Below, one piece after another: positions 4,769-5,429 of a stretch of DNA of 5,429 bases. Location: NCBI GenBank assembly GCA_007133255.1, contig SLMY01000118.1, positions 1 to 5,429 of the forward strand, in the 5' to 3' direction. This DNA is from Clostridiales bacterium (GTDB lineage Bacteria; Bacillota; Clostridia; Saccharofermentanales; UBA5734). A program made the translations under genes and the position numbers. Position 1 is the first letter of the stretch, and the number at the start of each line of letters is the position of its first letter. The notes beneath the pieces were generated by a model, which worked only from the letters and a program-made list of their open reading frames with translations, made no database searches and was not told the origin of the DNA.

Positions 4769-5429
4769 ATGATACATCGTTCTGATTTGGCTCGATATCT
4801 TGAGAGTGACAAAGCACACACTGTTTTAACCGACCTTTACGGACAGGATGAAACGCAGCTCAAGAAACAGAAAAAGCGCTGGCTTAGATTAGCGGAGCTT
4901 TTTGCCGAGCAATTCCCGGCAAGGCAGCAGGTTCGCCTGTTCAGTACACCTGGCCGCACTGAAGTAGGCGGCAACCATACAGATCACCAGCAAGGCCGTG
5001 TACTTTGCGCGGCGGTTGATCTTGATATCATCGCGCTGGCAGCACCCAATGATGATGGCATTATTCGCCTGAAATCCGAAGGTTTTTCTGACATTGATAT
5101 CATTGATCTGCGTCATCTGAATCCGGTAAAGGATGAAGTTGAACACTCAGCTTCTTTGATTCGCGGTATAGCGGCAGGTTTCAATCAGCGCGGTTACAAA
5201 ATTGGCGGTATGGATATTTATACAACCAGCCTGGTTCCCAAAGGTTCCGGTTTGAGCTCTTCTGCCGCTTTTGAGATATTAGTCGCGACCGTTCTTGACT
5301 GTCTGCACAATGGAAATCAAGTCTCCCCTGTTGAGCGAGCTGTGATCGCGCAGGAGTCAGAGAACAATTATTTTGGCAAACCCAGCGGTTTAATGGATCA
5401 GAGCGGCTGTTCAATTGGCGGTTTTATCG
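4769..5429 (+). CDS. Galactokinase-family GHMP sugar kinase, N-terminal part
   Basis: The first 220 residues are present; the gene leaves the right edge. Family members phosphorylate galactose, or a related sugar, at C1 using ATP in the cytoplasm (Leloir pathway). Motif 1 reads STPGRTEVGGNHTDHQQG (59-76). The phosphate-binding GHMP motif 2 is VPKGSGLSSSAAFE (156-169). SGLMDQSGC (206-214) carries the probable catalytic Asp210, matching the MDQ motif of GalK. Arg63, His70 and Asp72 match conserved sugar-site residues, but Asn69 replaces the usual Glu of GEHTD. There is also an N-terminal extension: the motif is about residue 60, against about 30-40 in E. coli or human galactokinase. Family assignment is strong; galactose as the substrate is less certain. 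Full length and the C-terminal motif 3 cannot be seen. Confidence 0.88.
   Translation, partial: MIHRSDLARYLESDKAHTVLTDLYGQDETQLKKQKKRWLRLAELFAEQFPARQQVRLFSTPGRTEVGGNHTDHQQGRVLCAAVDLDIIALAAPNDDGIIRLKSEGFSDIDIIDLRHLNPVKDEVEHSASLIRGIAAGFNQRGYKIGGMDIYTTSLVPKGSGLSSSAAFEILVATVLDCLHNGNQVSPVERAVIAQESENNYFGKPSGLMDQSGCSIGGFI

Noticed and set aside
4889..5414. Two minus-strand open frames opposite the galactokinase-like gene
   Set aside because: The plus frame carries all the GHMP motifs; the antisense frames have no family features or start signals.

Overview
The window looks like the chromosome of a Gram-positive Bacillota (Clostridia-like). Genes have strong AGGAGG-type Shine-Dalgarno sites, and one starts with TTG. 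There is an ECF-type transporter gene, a lipoprotein, a protein with a sortase-like C-terminus, and a DUF3842 gene, a family typical of clostridia. I see no mobile element, CRISPR array, tRNA or rRNA. Species cannot be named from the sequence.

Left half (about 1-2830, minus strand): one transcription unit under a cobalamin (vitamin B12) riboswitch. In transcript order it holds an extended -10 promoter (about 2802-2810), the riboswitch aptamer (2641-2781), an antiterminator/terminator switch (2571-2620), a 527-residue surface beta-propeller protein with a sortase-like IPPTG tail (966-2549), an intercistronic hairpin (913-940), a 268-residue lipoprotein with a DUF4430/transcobalamin-C-terminal-like domain (72-878), and the first 25 codons of a probable EcfT/CbiQ transporter membrane subunit (1-75, 4-bp overlap with the lipoprotein gene). 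The most economical reading is a corrinoid capture and uptake system: a wall-anchored propeller and a membrane-anchored DUF4430 lipoprotein pass B12 or a precursor to an ECF transporter encoded beyond the left edge. That role is inferred from the riboswitch, domains and gene order; none of it has been tested here.

Middle (about 2831-3416): no convincing protein gene. It holds a long hairpin that could terminate minus-strand transcripts (3054-3094), a ribosome-binding site with a five-codon micro-ORF (3100-3130), alternative TAGCAA/TTGCTA pairings, a small hairpin whose loop is complementary to a downstream segment (3258-3321), and the terminator of the next minus-strand gene (3345-3375). It may contain an unrecognised structured RNA.

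Right half (3417-5429): a minus-strand gene for a zinc-ribbon, single-pass membrane protein of unknown role (3417-4199) diverges from a plus-strand pair. The pair is a DUF3842 gene with a TTG start (4337-4750) and, 18 bp later, a galactokinase-family GHMP kinase cut off by the window end (4769-5429). The kinase keeps the ATP-binding and catalytic motifs but has Asn in place of the usual Glu in the sugar-binding GEHTD motif.
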